Origin: Strobilurus pachycystidiatus
Taxonomy: Eukaryota > Basidiomycota > Agaricomycetes > Agaricales > Physalacriaceae
NCBI GenBank assembly: GCA_019915135.1
Contig: JAHLMK010000004.1
Location: forward strand, 558,001 to 622,000
Length of the DNA stretch: 64,000 nucleotides
Reading direction: 5' to 3'
Below the pieces are notes generated by a model. That model saw only the letters and a list, made by a program, of their open reading frames with translations, did no database searches and was not told where the DNA came from. Positions 47,836 to 59,252 of the stretch are shown here, in pieces. The translations under genes and the position numbers were made by a program. Position 1 is the first letter of the stretch. Each line of letters starts with the position of its first letter.

Positions 47836-49771
47836 ATGGCTCCCTGGATGCACGACGAGCCCCGCCACAGCGCGGACACCGACGAGCGCGACTATGAGCT
47901 CGAGGGTCTGCTGACCGGTGCCGAGAGCCACCTCCACTCCGAGAAGGGCGATGACATCCCAACTCACCGCTGGTCCCGCAACAAGACTGTCGGGGTCGCT
48001 ATCTCCTTCATCATCCTCCTGATATGTGGTTACTCGGCCAAACGAATGCTGCTAGCTTCGTATTACCACCCCAATCTCTCCTTCAATGGAGACGAGGTGC
48101 GGTCGAATGGGACACATGATTTCAAGCGCACTGTCTTGATTGTATCTATAGACGGTCTTCGGTGCGTTATTGACGTGTTCATTCTCAATGACACTCACCG
48201 CAGAAACAGAGCAGACTATCTTGACCGCGGCTTGACGCCGCACCTGCTGGATATCAGCAAGAAAGGACTGCGCGCCAAGGCCATGAAGCCTATCTTCCCA
48301 GTGCGTACTGCTCGTTCAACCTTGCGTCCACTCGACTAACGAACCCTCAGACACTGACCTTCCCGTACGCCTCATTTAAATACCCTTGGTTGTTTCGATA
48401 CTTACGTGGCGCAACAGCAATCACTGGGCATTGATGTATTCATCCCATCTCGTCTCCATAACATGTCCTTATATTATTCTAGGACAGGACTCCATGCCGA
48501 ATCCCATGGTATTGTCGCAAACGTGTGTCGGTCTTATCCCATCGTTTTTGTTTACGTCTAACCGTCTTCAGAACTTCTGGGACCCTCGCAGTCAATCCGA
48601 ATTTCACTACAATCAGGAGGCGTCTGCTTGGAAAGCCGACTGGTGGCTTGGAGAACCTGTCTGCCCCTCATCTTACAACACCGTCTCCATTCACTCATGA
48701 TCTGTAGATGTGGGAAACAGCGGGCAAAGCAGGTGTCATCACTGCGAACCTAATGTGGCCAGGTCCTCCGAAAACGACGTCTGGCGCTGAGCCTACCTAC
48801 TTCATACCGTGGAGGGATCATGTTCCACTAAAGGAGAAGCTGGACCAGATCACGACTTGGCTGGATCTGCCCTTTGAGCGGCGACCCCAGTTAATCATGG
48901 GTTATGAGCCGTCGTTGGATCAGGCCGGACATGCAACTGGACCCATGTCTGCCCAGGTGAATGTGAGTCTACGGCACAGACGGTCGAAGTGAACTGAAGC
49001 TAAAGAAACAACACACTCAGGCCACCCTGGAACAAGTAGACCTATTCGCCAAGCATTTGCATAATGCATTGGAACAACGTAACCTCACTGACATTGTAGA
49101 TATCGTCTTCGTGAGTGATCATGGTATGACGGATACCAGTCACCCCACCCTTGTCTACGTGGACGATATCCTCGGGGCAGACGGGATGCAGATGATAGAA
49201 CATGAGGACGGATGGCCGTCGATGGGGTTGCGATTCTTTCCCGGGGCTAACGAGTCCCATTACTATGAGCTGCTATTGGAAGCGGCGGACAAGAACCCGG
49301 AGAAGTTTGACGTCTTCACACACGAGACGATGCCCCAGCGGTATCACTTCGCGAACCATGAAAGGATTGCGCCGGTTTATGTCGTGCCGAAGATCGGATA
49401 CTCGTTAACGACACACAAGGATCCATGGGCTATGAGCAAGGGTGTAAGTGTTTTTCTTAGCTAACGATATCTGACTGCTAACCGCGCAACAGAATCATGG
49501 ATATGATAACGATGCCATGTCCATGCAAGCGATGTTTGTCGCCCATGGGCCTTTCACAGCGGTTATCAAGACCCTCCATGCCAAACGATCGCTCACCGAA
49601 CGGTCCTTGTCCCGTCCAAACAAGGGCTGGCACTCGACATCGGATGATACCTATGTCATGAACCGCTTCCAGAATGTGGAAGTCTACAATCTGGTAATGA
49701 AACTGTTGGGCATCGAGGAATTTGCGGCGGCTACCAATGGCACTGTAGGCTTTTGGGACGAGTACTTCTAG
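47836..49771 (+). CDS. Ectonucleotide pyrophosphatase/phosphodiesterase (ENPP/NPP family)
   Basis: Nine exons (47836-48161, 48204-48300, 48351-48364, 48418-48435, 48483-48522, 48572-48658, 48708-48962, 49021-49443, 49493-49771) give 512 residues. A single N-terminal transmembrane helix (VAISFIILLICGYSA) makes a type II membrane enzyme. Metal ligands and nucleophile are all present: VSIDGLR (Asp), PTLTFPNHW (catalytic Thr), DQAGHATGP (Asp/His), SDHGM (Asp/His) and NHGYDN (His). ENPPs split phosphodiester or pyrophosphate bonds of nucleotides and related esters. The catalytic Thr sits in a 14-nt exon, with 18- and 40-nt exons next; all rejoin in frame. An 80-codon open frame upstream (from 47596) could extend the N-terminus. 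Confidence 0.88.
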
Positions 49772-49885
49772 ACAATGCGGACATCTGTATACCAGTCTAA
49801 TACTTCATAATATTAATACTTAGTAGATGCCCAAATCAGTGATAGATCTGGATAAGCCTTATCTTAGGGTTTGTAAAAGACTACC

Positions 49886-50506
49886 ATGTCAAAACGCATC
49901 GTCGTGCTTATTTCCGGCTCTGGGACCAACCTCCAAGCGCTCATCGATGCCAAACTTCCTGATGCATCGATAAATCTTGTCTTGTCAAACAGAAAAGCTG
50001 CCTATGGCTTAACACGGGCGCAACAAGCTACCCCGCCCATACCCACCGCCTACCTCGCCCTCCAGCCTTACCTCAAATCCCACCCGGGCAAAACGCGGAC
50101 AGACTACGACACGGAGGTGGCGCAGATTGTGCTCGAGGCCCAGCCAGACCTGGTCGTGCTCGCGGGGTGGATGCACGTTTTGAGCGAGGGTTTTTTAGAT
50201 GCGCTCACGGGCGTGCCTGTGATCAACCTGCATCCAGCGCTGCCCGGCGAGTTCGATGGATCGCATGCGATTGAGCGGGCCTTCGATGCGTGGAAGAACG
50301 GCGAGATTACGCGCTCGGGCGCGATGGTGCATATGGTCGTGAAGGAGGTCGATCGAGGGCAGCCGGTGCTGGTCAGGGAGGTGCCGTTTGTGGAGGGAGA
50401 CACGCTGGAGAGCTATGAGGAGAAGATACACGCGGTTGAGTGGGAAATCCTTGTGGAGGCGGTTAAAAAGGTGCTCGGCAATATCAGCAAGGGGACGACG
50501 ATATAA
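49886..50506 (+). CDS. ADE8: Phosphoribosylglycinamide formyltransferase (GAR transformylase)
   Basis: An intronless gene of 206 residues. It adds a formyl group from 10-formyl-tetrahydrofolate to GAR, the third step of purine synthesis. The PurN/ADE8 signature is intact: ISGSGTNLQALI (substrate-binding loop), LAGWMHVLS, INLHPALPGEFDG (catalytic Asn and His) and HMVVKEVDRG (catalytic Asp). Length matches the monofunctional fungal enzyme. It begins 114 bases after the ENPP stop. Confidence 0.95.
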   Translation: MSKRIVVLISGSGTNLQALIDAKLPDASINLVLSNRKAAYGLTRAQQATPPIPTAYLALQPYLKSHPGKTRTDYDTEVAQIVLEAQPDLVVLAGWMHVLSEGFLDALTGVPVINLHPALPGEFDGSHAIERAFDAWKNGEITRSGAMVHMVVKEVDRGQPVLVREVPFVEGDTLESYEEKIHAVEWEILVEAVKKVLGNISKGTTI

Positions 50507-50797
50507 TCGAGCTTCCCTTCCACATTCGCGATCCATCTCCCTTCTAAGGGGAAACCAAGACTCCACAAGGACCGAAACGTCAGGCTTTTGATGGTATTAC
50601 CTCTTGCAGTTGCACCTTGCATTGATGTCGTGGCTGACCACCATCTACGGGCTACGCTTGTGTCAAGGTCAATGGCTGCCGCTCCGATAAGCTTCACCCA
50701 CTGACCTCGAAGCGTCTGCCGCATGTGCGAGAAGCCCGTACCGGCGCTTATCCACTAGATATCTCACACAATTTGCTGGCTATTGCTTCACACATCC

Positions 50798-51858
50798 ATG
50801 GATTCTACACCCCCCGCTCCCCGCTCCCTTCGCAAAACCTTGACCCTTCAATGGTCAGGCAAGAATGTGGATCTTGTTATTCGTCCACCTAGCGGGTTAT
50901 GTTACAAGATCGAGAAGTCCTTCCTCGTCTCAGCCTCCCCGTTCTTTCGCAACCTATTCGCGGATAGCGTTCCCGAAGAGACGATGTATGACCTCCCCGT
51001 CTACGACGTACCTGAGGACACGGATACCGCTTATTGGATCCTTCGTCTTTGCTATCCTATCGACCTCGAACGGCCATTAAGCTGTGACGGGCTGGCCGAA
51101 TGTGCTGATGCACTCAAGAAGTACATGATGGAGGGTGCAATGAGACGCTTGGAGCATCAGATGCTCGGGTCTCCGTTGTTAGAGATGGAGCCGATGAGGG
51201 CGTTTGCTATCGCTCGCCACTACGGGTGGACAGAGTTGAGCAAAGCAGCGCTGAGGGAATTCGCTCGGCAGCCAGCAGAGACAGCACCCGCACCTGCTGA
51301 GTTAAGGCTTATTTCTGCGCTGGACTATATTCGGCTGAAGGAGGTACAAAAGGAGTGCCAGGGAGCCGCACTTAGAGCACTCAAATTCTTCCGGGGGCCT
51401 GATTTCAATCGGCGCGACGAGGAGGTAGGCCTACTCATGCCCAAGAGCTTGAAGAGTCTTCCCTCCTTGTCGCGCGTATCTCCCTGTACCGACTGTTGCC
51501 AGAAGATGGTTCACTTGGTGGTTTATTTCGATGATGGTGGCAGTTGTAGATCGAGATACATTCACTCCTGGGTCGTCACTCTGGTTCGAGGAGCTCGTGA
51601 TAAAGTCCAGAAATTGGATGGCCTCTGCAAGATCGTAGATGAGGACCTCAAGATGGCGGCAATTACGAAGGTGGCCCAGGGATCTTGTAAGACACAAACT
51701 GTGGTGTCTGTTTGTCGGTTCATTGAGGCACTCGAAGAGCGAGTTGCATTAGCGATTGCAAAGGTATGTGCTCACATTGGCTGTCCGTCTTTCAGATTCG
51801 TTGATGCTTTCTTCACAGGTCAGCTTGAACATTGACCGCCGCTGCTGAGCAGCAGCTC
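50798..51858 (+). CDS. BTB/POZ domain protein
   Basis: Two exons (50798-51763, 51829-51858) give 331 residues. The N-terminal BTB domain reads DLVIRPPSGLCYKIEKSFLV, then SPFFRNLFAD and LPVYDVPEDTDTAYWILRL, a form common in basidiomycetes. A helical central part follows (AFAIARHYGWTELSKAALRE) and a Cys-rich stretch (CTDCCQKM). Such proteins often bind CUL3 ligases or act as adaptors; the partner is unknown. The second exon ends VSLNIDRRC; without the 65-nt intron the protein would end in a different short tail. Confidence 0.8.
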
Positions 51859-52197
51859 GCATCAAACTCGCACCTTCTACGTACTCTCGTGCGCGGTTGT
51901 TACATCCATACAGTGGGCTCACACCGTATACAATTCTGATAATTTGTACTACTCCCCCCCCTTCTGTTCTATTCGTGTCTCATGGCGCCAAGCCAAGTTA
52001 AAGCTGCTCAGGTGTTTGTGTGCCATGCACCTCTCAAAAGTCTTTGCGTCGTCGAAGATTGTTGCAGGGCTAGCTTCAGAGCTAATCTCAAGCGTTTGAA
52101 CTTCAATATTTAGCGATCAATCAACAGTACAATAAAACACGACCGCAGGTATACAATTATTATACAACATTCAATTGCGCTGAATTCGCATCCAAGA

Positions 52198-53327
52198 TCA
52201 ACCTCTCCCGCCAAAGAATGCACGAATGTCCTTCTGCTTTGGATCGTGCGCCTGGCTACCTATACCGCCCTTCTGGCGTACCTGACATATCAAAAGGTTC
52301 AACGTCAAATCTCTCAAGAAATGAAGACTCGTACCACATCGTCCAAGTGTTCATGACGATCGAAATTGGTTAGACGAACCTTGAGACTTGGCAGGTTGGT
52401 GTCCGTAAATTCTATTTTGTTGCCACTTTTCCTGCCCTTCGTCGAAGATGTAAGTGAAGATACAACACGGAACAATACTCCTTACTTGCACGTCCACTGT
52501 AGCCTTTGCCCAAGCGGTATTTCGTAGTCCTCCGTGTGGCATCTGGTGTCTAGAATGGCCACCTTCATTGCGTGATAACAACGCCACCAGCAACTCCTTG
52601 ATGAAAAGTCCATGACTGACAATAGCAACACACGTGTCGCTAGTCCCTTCCCTTGCCTCCTTCCAAATATATGGCAGCATGATTTCGTCGATGACACGTT
52701 CTGCCCGTCGGCGCATCTTGTTCTTGCTTTCCCCACCTGGAAATGACCCGTCTCGGTCAATGACGCGAGGATATTCTCCATTGGCAATGAAGGCGGCCAT
52801 AGAGGCCGTATCGGTAGTGGCATGACTGTACGGTTTCCCTTCCGCTACACCAAAGTGTTGCTCCCGAAGCAGAGACGAAGTCAATAGGGGTGGTTTCGAA
52901 CATTTCTGGACGTCGTGTATGGCTTGCGCCGTCAAGGACGTGCGCTTCAGATCAGATGTGTGTATCGCTGTCAGCCGCGTGGATGAGAAGTAACGGCCGA
53001 CTGCCTTGGCTTGCTGGAAGAAAACCATCAGTGACGGTTAGTATACCGAGCGGTGCAGACTTGCATTCATCCCTAATAATAAATCAGACTATTCACCTCT
53101 GAGTAACAAAGGGGTCAACGTACCATGATTAGACAGAGACGCGTCTTTCCACCCTGCCCAGACAGCTTTCTAATACGATTGTCATGATGTTTGAGTAACA
53201 GCTGCAGTCCTAGACATCCAACGAGTACTCACAAGGTTATCTGTTGATTCGCCATGTCGTACCTATTCGTGGTCAAGAATGAGAGCAGCAAAAACAAGTC
53301 GCGGCTTACGAATATGAAGGTGACCAT
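52198..53327 (-). CDS. Histidine phosphatase family protein (phosphoglycerate mutase-like)
   Basis: At least seven exons starting at 53327 with an 18-nt exon (MVTFIF) that joins VRHGESTDNL, the catalytic His loop. Following pieces are AVWAGWKDASLSNHGMN, then TAIHTSDLKRTSLTAQ, HFGVAEG, GGESKNKMRRRAERV and IVSHGLFIKELLVALL (second catalytic His). The C-terminus, after two more introns, is GSQAHDPKQKDIRAFFGG. Family members include phosphoglycerate mutases and TIGAR-like phosphatases; the substrate is not decided. The intron before AKAVGRYF is ambiguous: an AAG acceptor gives an in-frame result, while the first AG would shift the frame. Confidence 0.8.
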
Positions 53328-53594
53328 CAAGAGCAGCTGCTGTCCTGCAAAGACCCCTTCTGATACCGCCTTCGGCCCGACATCCGATGTGCCTTTTCCT
53401 TCACGCCACCATTTGTTACAGTCAAAGTCTCAACCCCCAATCTCAGACGGAACGCTTTGTTCGTACCTGCTAAGCCGCGGCGAGTCTGATTCTTCTGCGA
53501 TCTTCTGATCTGCTCACCAAGTTTCTTGTCGAAACAATTGCTCTGCATGTCTTGTCGGTAATTAAGGAAGTTAGTAGTGTTGATACCAGGGACT

Positions 53595-55208
53595 CTACAG
53601 TATTTTTGTGCTAGTGATAATGTCGTGACTATCGAGCATCTTTACGTTCAAAGAAATGTCGAGTCCATGCTTCTGAAAAGCCCTATAATACTCGAGATGC
53701 TCCTCCGGAATCTCGAGATCCTGTCCAGCGAACTGCAGTGCCACTTTCCTCAAGAGAGGTTTCCTAGGCGTCGCAAAACGGACGGCGAGCATCATAAGAA
53801 CAACCTCTTCCTCGGTGAACGCCTCGAGTCCCGGACAATTGGTGCACCAATCAAAATTGAGCCCGAATTCCTTCAGCGAGGGGAGGAATTCAAACTTCGT
53901 GTCTGAAAAGAGCTTATCCAAGTTCAGGAACGATTCGCTGTCGCTACTATCACTATCACTATCCTCCCAAGGTTCGTTGTAGATGACCAACAATCCGAGG
54001 AAGGATACGATTCCGAGGATCACCTCTTCGTCCCATTTTCTGAATGCGACCTTGAGAACCTCTAGCTGCGGTAAGGCCTCGAGGACGAACAGGAAAGAGC
54101 CGTCGGGTGATACGTCCGTAAGCGCGAGGGAGGTAAGGTGGGTGCATCCCTGCGACTCGGCGATGAACGTGCGCAAGAAAGCACTCGTCATGCCTGGGTC
54201 GAGAGATTCATTTTTATCGCAGATTGAGAGGGTTTCGAGGGAGGGGAACGAGAACCAACGAAGGAATACACCATCGGTGACAGACAGTTCCGCTAAACCC
54301 TCATGTGTAATCCTGGCCGTTGGCTGCGTAAAATCACCATCATACACGGTGAGGTCGGTCTCGAAATGGAGGAGTTTGGGGCACTTCGCAAAAATCTCCC
54401 GGTAGTATGCGATTGGCTCTTGTAGAAAAACATTGCCAGATATAGTAGCAAAATGAACCAGTTGTGTCCACGGGAATACCGTGCTGGTCTGCTCGAACGC
54501 GTGAACCCGAACCGAAGAAAGTCTGGGACAGTTGTCGAAGGTGTCTGACAAAACATAGGGATCGGGAGTGATATGGTAAGAGAGGATGAGAGTCTCGAGC
54601 AGAGGAAGCTTGCCACGAATCTTTGGAAGAAGGTCCGAACCCCACTTCTTATGGAGGCAGATGTCGACAGATCTCCAACAAGCGGAATAGTCTATCAACG
54701 CCTGAAAGAGCTCTCGATATGCGAATGGTGTGAGACTGCGTTTCGCAGTCGTTGCTTCTCTGTTGGTAGAAAAGAATGTGATGTTGCGCCCATGCCGGCC
54801 TGAACGCGACAGGCTGGTCCTCAAGAGCGAGAGGCGGTTTTTGTGTGGAAGGCAATGATGGTCCACGCGCAGGTCCAAGAATGACCACAGTTTGGAGCAG
54901 GACAGAGCAGCACGGCGCCATGTGGAGGAGACTTGAGAGACGCTCCACGGCACTCGTGCACGGTCGAAGAGAGGCGCATACTGGTCCTGGTCCTCCATCT
55001 TGGTGGCGTGGAGAAAGACTTCCGTCCATATCTCGGCTGGTACGCGCTGTATTGCGCTGGTGGAGTGTCCTGTGTTGGCCATTTGCGTCGCTTGATGGCA
55101 GAAAGAAAAACACGTCGCCCGTTTTTGGATGTACTGTATGAACCTCAGGGTCTGGCGCGAAATCGTGATTACGACGCGTCGGAGTATAGTATAGGTTAAG
55201 TTAAGCAT
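53595..55208 (-). CDS. F-box protein (agaricomycete type)
   Basis: A single-exon frame of 537 residues. The F-box-like motif (RVPAEIWTEVFLHATK) comes at about residue 55, followed by VSQVSSTWRRAAL and leucine-rich units such as LPLLETLILSYH and LPQLEVLKVAFRKW, ending in an acidic linker and a last LRR part. A later Met (about residue 43, before ANTGHSTS) may be the real start because the first 40 residues look unlike the family. F-box proteins of this type are numerous in agaricomycetes, and their substrates are unknown. Confidence 0.75.
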   Translation of the reverse strand: MLNLTYTILRRVVITISRQTLRFIQYIQKRATCFSFCHQATQMANTGHSTSAIQRVPAEIWTEVFLHATKMEDQDQYAPLFDRARVPWSVSQVSSTWRRAALSCSKLWSFLDLRVDHHCLPHKNRLSLLRTSLSRSGRHGRNITFFSTNREATTAKRSLTPFAYRELFQALIDYSACWRSVDICLHKKWGSDLLPKIRGKLPLLETLILSYHITPDPYVLSDTFDNCPRLSSVRVHAFEQTSTVFPWTQLVHFATISGNVFLQEPIAYYREIFAKCPKLLHFETDLTVYDGDFTQPTARITHEGLAELSVTDGVFLRWFSFPSLETLSICDKNESLDPGMTSAFLRTFIAESQGCTHLTSLALTDVSPDGSFLFVLEALPQLEVLKVAFRKWDEEVILGIVSFLGLLVIYNEPWEDSDSDSSDSESFLNLDKLFSDTKFEFLPSLKEFGLNFDWCTNCPGLEAFTEEEVVLMMLAVRFATPRKPLLRKVALQFAGQDLEIPEEHLEYYRAFQKHGLDISLNVKMLDSHDIITSTKIL

Positions 55209-55575
55209 ACACGAGTGAGGGGAGTTGTGTTCCTAACAATATGTAACATCACTAAACACTTACAGGGAAGGGAGTGAGGACGTTGTGAGGACAGGTCGGG
55301 AAGGAAGGAAGGAAGGAATTGTATTATACTCGACAAGGTCCTGTCGACATCAGGGTCCTCGTGGGAACAAGACCCGGACCGTTGCTCTTGACCAACATGA
55401 CGAACGGCGTTCATTCTTCCCAGTCCCAGCGGCTTGAAACTTGGAATACGGAGGAGAATCTCAGAAGATGATTTCGCTCACTGGTGCGTCCAGAAAGATC
55501 TGTTCATGTGTGTTGTCATTGATTGTCAGTTTTCGCCGCTTCAGAGTACTACGCTTGGCGACCTCGACCTTTGAG

Positions 55576-56877
55576 TCAGGCTGAACGAACATAATTATCT
55601 GCGCTCTCCTTTCCTGCTTCCCTTGGTGACCCCGCCAAGTTGATGGGTTCCCTGTCTCGGGCGAGAACCATCACGCATGGCCTCTCCTCCACGCTCTCCC
55701 TCCAGAAGCAGAGGTTCCGTAATACGTTTGATTGCGTTCCAAATACCAGGAAGACGACAGTCCCCACTACAAACAAGGTAAGAACCTCACTGGGTCTTTG
55801 TGACTAGGTACTCACTCGTTGCAGCGTAAAGATCTGGTGCCAAGTTGTGCTCGTCGAAAAGAGAAATGAGATTGACACTAGCCGTACATCAGAATCGCAA
55901 CCAGTTCTCAAAAGGGCACTCACGCTATACCGAACATGATGTAGACTCCAAAGAGGATGATGCGCACCATCAGCTGGATTTCCAGGCCGCTGGAAACGCC
56001 CGCCTTTCGCATGCCTTGCCTATTGCGACATAGTATGATGACAAGATACACTGTGTGTTTTGTCAGCGTATGTACCGTCGTGCTCGCTAGCACGTACTCT
56101 CCAGGGCGATGATTGCAATGCACACCGTGAACGTGAACAAAATCATGGTGTCGGATCTGCCAGTTCTACGGTAAGTGTCTTAGCCCATACACCTGTCTCT
56201 GTGGCTCACAAAGGGTCATATTTCAGCGCACAATAAAAGAATCGTCTTTCGCGGGTCACTGCATTTGGATGCGTAATCGACCGGGCCAGAGCTGCAATCG
56301 TAAAGATAACCTGCACCACATACGGCGCCATCAGCATCTTCAGAAGCATCATCAGCGACAGCTTTCGAATATTGAATGCAGTCTTACCCCGATCATGCGC
56401 GGCCTGCTTACCGACGAGCCCGTCGAGATGACGAGGAAATGATACTCTAGCGCCAGAATTGCGACAGACCACCTTCTTCATCAGCCTACCAAGTCCTTGC
56501 CTTGACTGGACGACTCACATAGGCGTAATCCCATACAGCAAAGCCGTCTGAGCGATACACAAGCTCTTGGTTGGTTCCGGCGAATCCGGTTTGTGTTGCC
56601 CAGCATAGAAGAGGAGGAGGGAGAACACGCCGGAGAGGATCCAGGTCATGCAGACGTTGATGACGGTCGGCTGGCGCTTGGCGCGTTTCGATATCAGGAG
56701 GACGATGACGAGGAGGGGGAGAAGGATCGTGTTGCCGATGAGGTTGAAGTAAATCCAGACGTTGAGGAGTGCGCCGGAGCGAGAGCCCATGTCTGCCTGG
56801 TCGGCTCCTGCCAGTGACGGTGTCAGGGGGACTTATAGACGGAGACCAGGAGAGGACGTACTAGAGCTGAGAGCCAT
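55576..56877 (-). CDS. Seven-transmembrane fungal receptor-like protein
   Basis: A short first exon (MALSSN) joins MGSRSGALLNVWIYF, followed by hydrophobic helices: NTILLPLLVIVLLISK, a second with INVCMTWILSGVFSLLLFY, SLCIAQTALLYG, VVQVIFTIAALARS, TMILFTVTVCIAIIALE, MVRIILFGVYIMFGIA and TVVFLVFGTQSNVLRN. About seven helices match an orphan 7TM family found in basidiomycetes; CxxQTALLYG is a shared motif. Ligand and signalling partner are unknown. The cytosolic tail is charged. Junctions in the middle were followed by hand and are approximate. Confidence 0.7.
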
Positions 56878-57559
56878 GGCGACAGGCCGTTCTGTCCTGC
56901 AGAATGTCAACGTGTGGAGGGAAAGATTTCCAACCTGATCCTGTGGTGGATGGATGGGAGTGTTTGGGTTTTATATAGGCTGATAGATGAATGCACGCTT
57001 CGAAGAGAAAAGGACGGATGGATGGGATCCCAGACCACACCGTGGCCATCCATCAGGTTTCGGCTGATATCTACGTCGACGGCGGATTGGAGGCTCAATC
57101 TGATGGTTTCGTAGCACGAATTGCGCTCGCACCGCCCTTGGTGGTTCGCTTCACACATTCGCCTCCGGACCGTTCGTGCTTCTACCTATACTGTAGGATG
57201 GTGATCATCAGGGGGCTTGACGTTTGTGACAATGAGAGTGTCCAGTATGTCAGACTTGTGCCAATGGGATGTAACTCGACTCGAGGCCGCATGACAGGTC
57301 CAGCGGACGGTTGGGTTCCTTGAGGCAGTGCGCCTTCGATGATATGCTACTAGTACGTGTCGACAAAGTTCATTTCAGGATACATAGCCTTGGTTGTGAT
57401 GGTGAGAATCGTCTTCTTAACAAGCACTTTTGAGTTGGGCAGGTAGACAGTTCGGTGATTATAGTGTGTAGAGCGGTGGATGTAGATCCGAGATGGGAGT
57501 AGATCCGAGCATGAATCTGGCATTTGCTGCCACTGATTTGTCACTTGAACCGAACACTC
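56878..57559. other. Divergent intergenic region
   Basis: About 680 bases between the 7TM gene (-) and the hypothetical gene (+). No gene recognised; open frames are short and lack motifs. Confidence 0.4.
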
Positions 57560-58359
57560 ATGATCGCCCTCTTTGACTCCGTCCTTCAAACCATCGAGCA
57601 ATGCTTGAAGTCCTCTCGCACCTCAAGCAAACGGAAACGGAAGTTCTCGGTGGACCTGGCCCTGGTTGCGACCTCCCTTCGGTCAGCATTCAACCTATTT
57701 CCGCCGCATACTCATTCTTCGACATGACTAGGACAGGATATCTCATAGACGCGCTCTCGCTCGACTTTGACTTGCTTCTCAAAACCTTACGAACGGTGCG
57801 CTGTGCATCTGCACCGTGTGTCCTCTCCTGTTGAGGCTCTGTTCAGAAAGAATCGCTATTCAACGAGATCCTCCATATCCGCGACCCGGCCTCAGATCAG
57901 TCATTCTTCATCAACGTTCCGTTGTTCAGGTCTCAGGACAACCTCTGGAACACCACCTTTGTCTCGACTGCCTCGCTCCAAGCAATTCCGCCTCCTCCGC
58001 ATCTAATCGAAGCATGGGACTATCTTCGTGACTCCCTCAAAGATGTTACCGTAACGACGCTCAATCTAACAGAAAGGCTCCTGCCGTCAGTGACTGTCCC
58101 TCTTGCTGCTCTGTTGCTCGAATACCCTATTGCGTACGTCCCGGGGCCCACGGAAAATATGGCGCGTGTCTCGCTGGAAGTGTACGAATGTACGGCCGTT
58201 ATCGGGACATTGGAGGTCGATGTGATGAAGTTCTCTTGTCCACAGGGGATAGAGGGCTTGTCTGTTGACAGGGATGTTATTCTGGGTCGTTATCGAGCGC
58301 GGGGAGTCGTTCCCCACATCCGGAAGTCTGCGGAGGTTGTCGGAAAGCTGGTGCTTTGA
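57560..58359 (+). CDS. Hypothetical protein
   Basis: Three exons (57560-57681, 57732-57795, 57847-58359) give 232 residues in frame (introns 50 and 51 nt). It reads IALFDSVLQTIEQCL, then VDLALVATSLRTGYLIDAL, INVPLFRSQDNLWNTTFV, and a C-terminal part with GLSVDRDVILGRYR. It is soluble, with no membrane segment. The mix of hydrophobic and short charged helices looks like a compact folded protein, but I do not recognise the family. A first Met at 57601 in another frame is less consistent with the downstream exons. Confidence 0.6.
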
Positions 58360-59252
58360 GATCACTCAGTTGCTGTACCACCCGGGAGGTCAGCATGGCT
58401 GTAATCTACCATGGACCTTTCTTTGACAGGGAGCAGCCGTCATCCGTACGTTGCTTTGCCTACGCAAACGTCGAGGTTCTCACTCGTCTCTAAGCCCGTT
58501 CCAGCATACCCGACGCTTTCAATCCCATGCGCTCAAGTCACGCTCCGGAGCTGGGAAACGGCCTTCATGAGTGTGTTTGGGCCAGTTCTGTTAGTATTTG
58601 ACACGTGCTTCAGGTTTTGACGAAGGGAGGACTACTATACAATCTTGGCCTACCTCGTATTGCGTCAGATTCAGTCGCGAATCTTAAGCGTGAAGCTATT
58701 CTACCTGATGACAATCTCGGACATGTATCAGAATCATATCTCGTTCACTGAAATAGTATAAAATCTTCAAGACATTCTTCCCACCTTGACCGCCTGGCGC
58801 CAGTCGTCGCGTCCTGGCGCAACGCGTCCCCTTTCTGACTTACCTCGCGGATCTCTTCGTAGACGTGCGGAGGAACCAATTGGGGAGAGGATGAAAATTT
58901 GAAGGTCATAGACAAACCAATAGTGCATGCGTGACACAATTGCGCGTTCAGAGACCTTCGCTTTGCCTGGAGGCGCGCACTGCAGTTTGTATCGAACCGA
59001 CCCTCCATGGGCAACATCGCGCAGGCCTCAAGAAGACAAAGACACCGCCTAGTATCCTCAAAGCGGTGTCAAGGGCTGCTGCTACTACTGTACGTGATGG
59101 CTAGGCTTCAAGCTTCAAGCCTGGTACAAAGATGGTGACGTTGGTGTGAAACCTTGCGACAACTGTCCTCTATAGACCACGCACTTTCGGAGCATACGAG
59201 TATATATGGACAAACCCCGAGTTGATCCAGCCCTAGCCCTCCTGCCATCATC
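58360..59252. other. Intergenic, nothing recognised
   Basis: About 890 bases between the hypothetical gene and TDP1. Open frames at 58411-58620 (+) and 58745-59017 (-) lack recognisable motifs. Confidence 0.4.

Noticed and set aside
57601..57834. Alternative start for the hypothetical gene
   Set aside because: Its frame does not join downstream exons as well as the ATG at 57560 with a 50-nt intron.
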